Positions 63,209 through 64,000 of a stretch of 64,000 nt of DNA are shown here, piece by piece. This DNA is from Lachnospiraceae bacterium (GTDB taxonomy: Bacteria; Bacillota; Clostridia; Lachnospirales; Lachnospiraceae), in contig CAJTIU010000017.1 of NCBI GenBank assembly GCA_910576335.1, positions 1 through 64,000 on the forward strand, in the 5' to 3' direction. The notes under the pieces were generated by a model. That model was not told the DNA's origin, did not search any database, and saw only the letters and a list, made by a program, of their open reading frames with translations. The position numbers and the translations under genes were made by a program. Numbering within the stretch: the stretch's first letter is position 1; every line of letters begins with the position of its first letter.

Positions 63209-64000
63209 ATGAAAGAGAGAATCGATCAATTAAAAGAATTAGTTGAAAAGCTAAACAGCAGGACTAAGAAGATAATCATTATCGGCGTAGCAGCATTGAT
63301 CGTCGGAGCTGTCATCATAGCGCTTATTTTAAACAATCAGCCTTACGAGACTCTTTTTACCGGGCTTGGACAGGAGGAGGCACAGCAGATTACCCAGAAG
63401 CTGCAGGAGGACGGCGTTGACTTTAAGTATGACGGTGATTCGGAGATTCTGGTGAAGAAGGATGTGCTGGACCAGACGAAGGCGGCGCTTGTTCAGGAAG
63501 GCTATCCGAAGAATGGATTTACATATGACACCTTCAAGGATAATGCAGGCATGATGACTACGGATTCTGACAAGAATACGTATAAGCTGTATGAACTGCA
63601 GGATCGTATCGGAGCTACGATCAGATGCTTTGAGGGCGTAAAGGATGCAAAAGTAACAATCGCCCTGGGCGAAGAGAGCAAATATGTACTGAGCGATGAC
63701 GAGGGAGAAGGCCCCAGCGCCTCGGTATTTGTGACTATGGAGGGAGGCGGTTCTCCGACAACTGAGCAGGTGGCGGGTATACAGAGACTTGTTGCAAAGA
63801 GCGTTGCGGGAATGGAGCTTACTGAGGTAGTCGTTCTGGATGGAGAGGGAAATGACGTGTCTGTTGACGCGGACGGGAACAGTTCATCCGTGAATGGCTC
63901 AGATGTTGAGGAGATTGCCAGGGTAATTGAACGTCAGATTTCCAATAATGTGGTGAAGGTGCTTGGACCGATCTACGGGCGGGACAATGTAAAGGTATCC
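63209..64000 (+). CDS. fliF: Flagellar MS-ring protein FliF (partial, runs off the window)
   Basis: The first 264 residues are present. A membrane helix at about 26-47 (IIIIGVAALIVGAVIIALIL) is followed by the YscJ/FliF domain, QPYETLFTGLGQEEAQQITQ, DGVDFKYDGDS and RIGATIRCFEGVKDAKVTIA. It forms the membrane ring of the flagellum. The gap of 87 bases from fliE holds a short AGAACTGATAT...CGCCT stretch and no gene. Confidence 0.95.
   Translation, partial: MKERIDQLKELVEKLNSRTKKIIIIGVAALIVGAVIIALILNNQPYETLFTGLGQEEAQQITQKLQEDGVDFKYDGDSEILVKKDVLDQTKAALVQEGYPKNGFTYDTFKDNAGMMTTDSDKNTYKLYELQDRIGATIRCFEGVKDAKVTIALGEESKYVLSDDEGEGPSASVFVTMEGGGSPTTEQVAGIQRLVAKSVAGMELTEVVVLDGEGNDVSVDADGNSSSVNGSDVEEIARVIERQISNNVVKVLGPIYGRDNVKVS

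Noticed and set aside
1-64000. CRISPR arrays, tRNA and rRNA genes
   Set aside because: No regularly spaced direct repeats with unique spacers, and no cloverleaf or rRNA sequence was seen.

Overview
This window comes from a chromosome of an anaerobic, endospore-lineage Firmicute, most likely a Lachnospiraceae (Clostridia). The evidence is the gene content: a reverse rubrerythrin with PerR, BofA and CwlD sporulation genes, a Gram-positive Tad/Flp pilus operon, the RicT/TrmN6/HolB neighbourhood, a Clostridia-type RpoB and RpoC, FeoA-FeoA-FeoB, and the start of a flagellar operon. Genus is not decided by the sequence.

Layout. 1-3.1 kb is an AT-rich mobile-element remnant: a nonsense-interrupted conserved protein, a frameshifted replication-initiator-like gene, and an intact DUF4258 / YgiT-type zinc-finger toxin-antitoxin-like pair. 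3.2-4.5 kb is an oxidative-stress pair (rubrerythrin and PerR) with Per-box palindromes. 4.7-15.6 kb holds mostly core genes: an NlpC/P60 hydrolase, a DnaA-box cluster, DUF1858, MecA, a GH18 enzyme, CwlD, a TsaC/Sua5 enzyme, dCMP deaminase, DUF2508, glutaminase, BofA and an Sfp-type transferase. 15.7-24.2 kb is one long tad operon. 24.2-27.0 kb holds rhomboid, HIT, an ECF sigma factor and MurG.

27.0-36.4 kb is the accessory region. It has a MITE-like element, a DUF4367 anti-sigma-like protein, three copies of a DUF6147 secreted-protein cassette (one intact, two decayed), and debris of integrative elements: TnpV, a serine recombinase scrap, a sigma-like helix-turn-helix protein, an Agr-type kinase/regulator without AgrB/AgrD, and a GH42 beta-galactosidase tail.

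36.5-64 kb returns to core genes: TSCPD protein, MTA/SAH nucleosidase, Pgi, an Orn/Lys/Arg decarboxylase, rpoB-rpoC, the Fur-controlled feo operon, a Phd/YoeB module, PutP, holB-ricT-trmN6, a chemotaxis receptor, a lytic transglycosylase, and flgB-fliE-fliF running off the end without flgC.

Two families of palindromic intergenic repeats are scattered through the core part. One is a short perfect palindrome built on GGGGACGGGGC (six copies). The other is a modular element whose stems differ in sequence between copies but keep pairing. Several genes end inside such repeats. No tRNA, rRNA or CRISPR array was seen. I found no clear new multi-gene defence or biosynthetic system; the best candidates for undescribed biology are the covarying repeat family, the structured leaders and intergenic RNAs, the DnaA-box cluster away from dnaA, and the duplicated metal-binding tail on the Tad pseudopilin.
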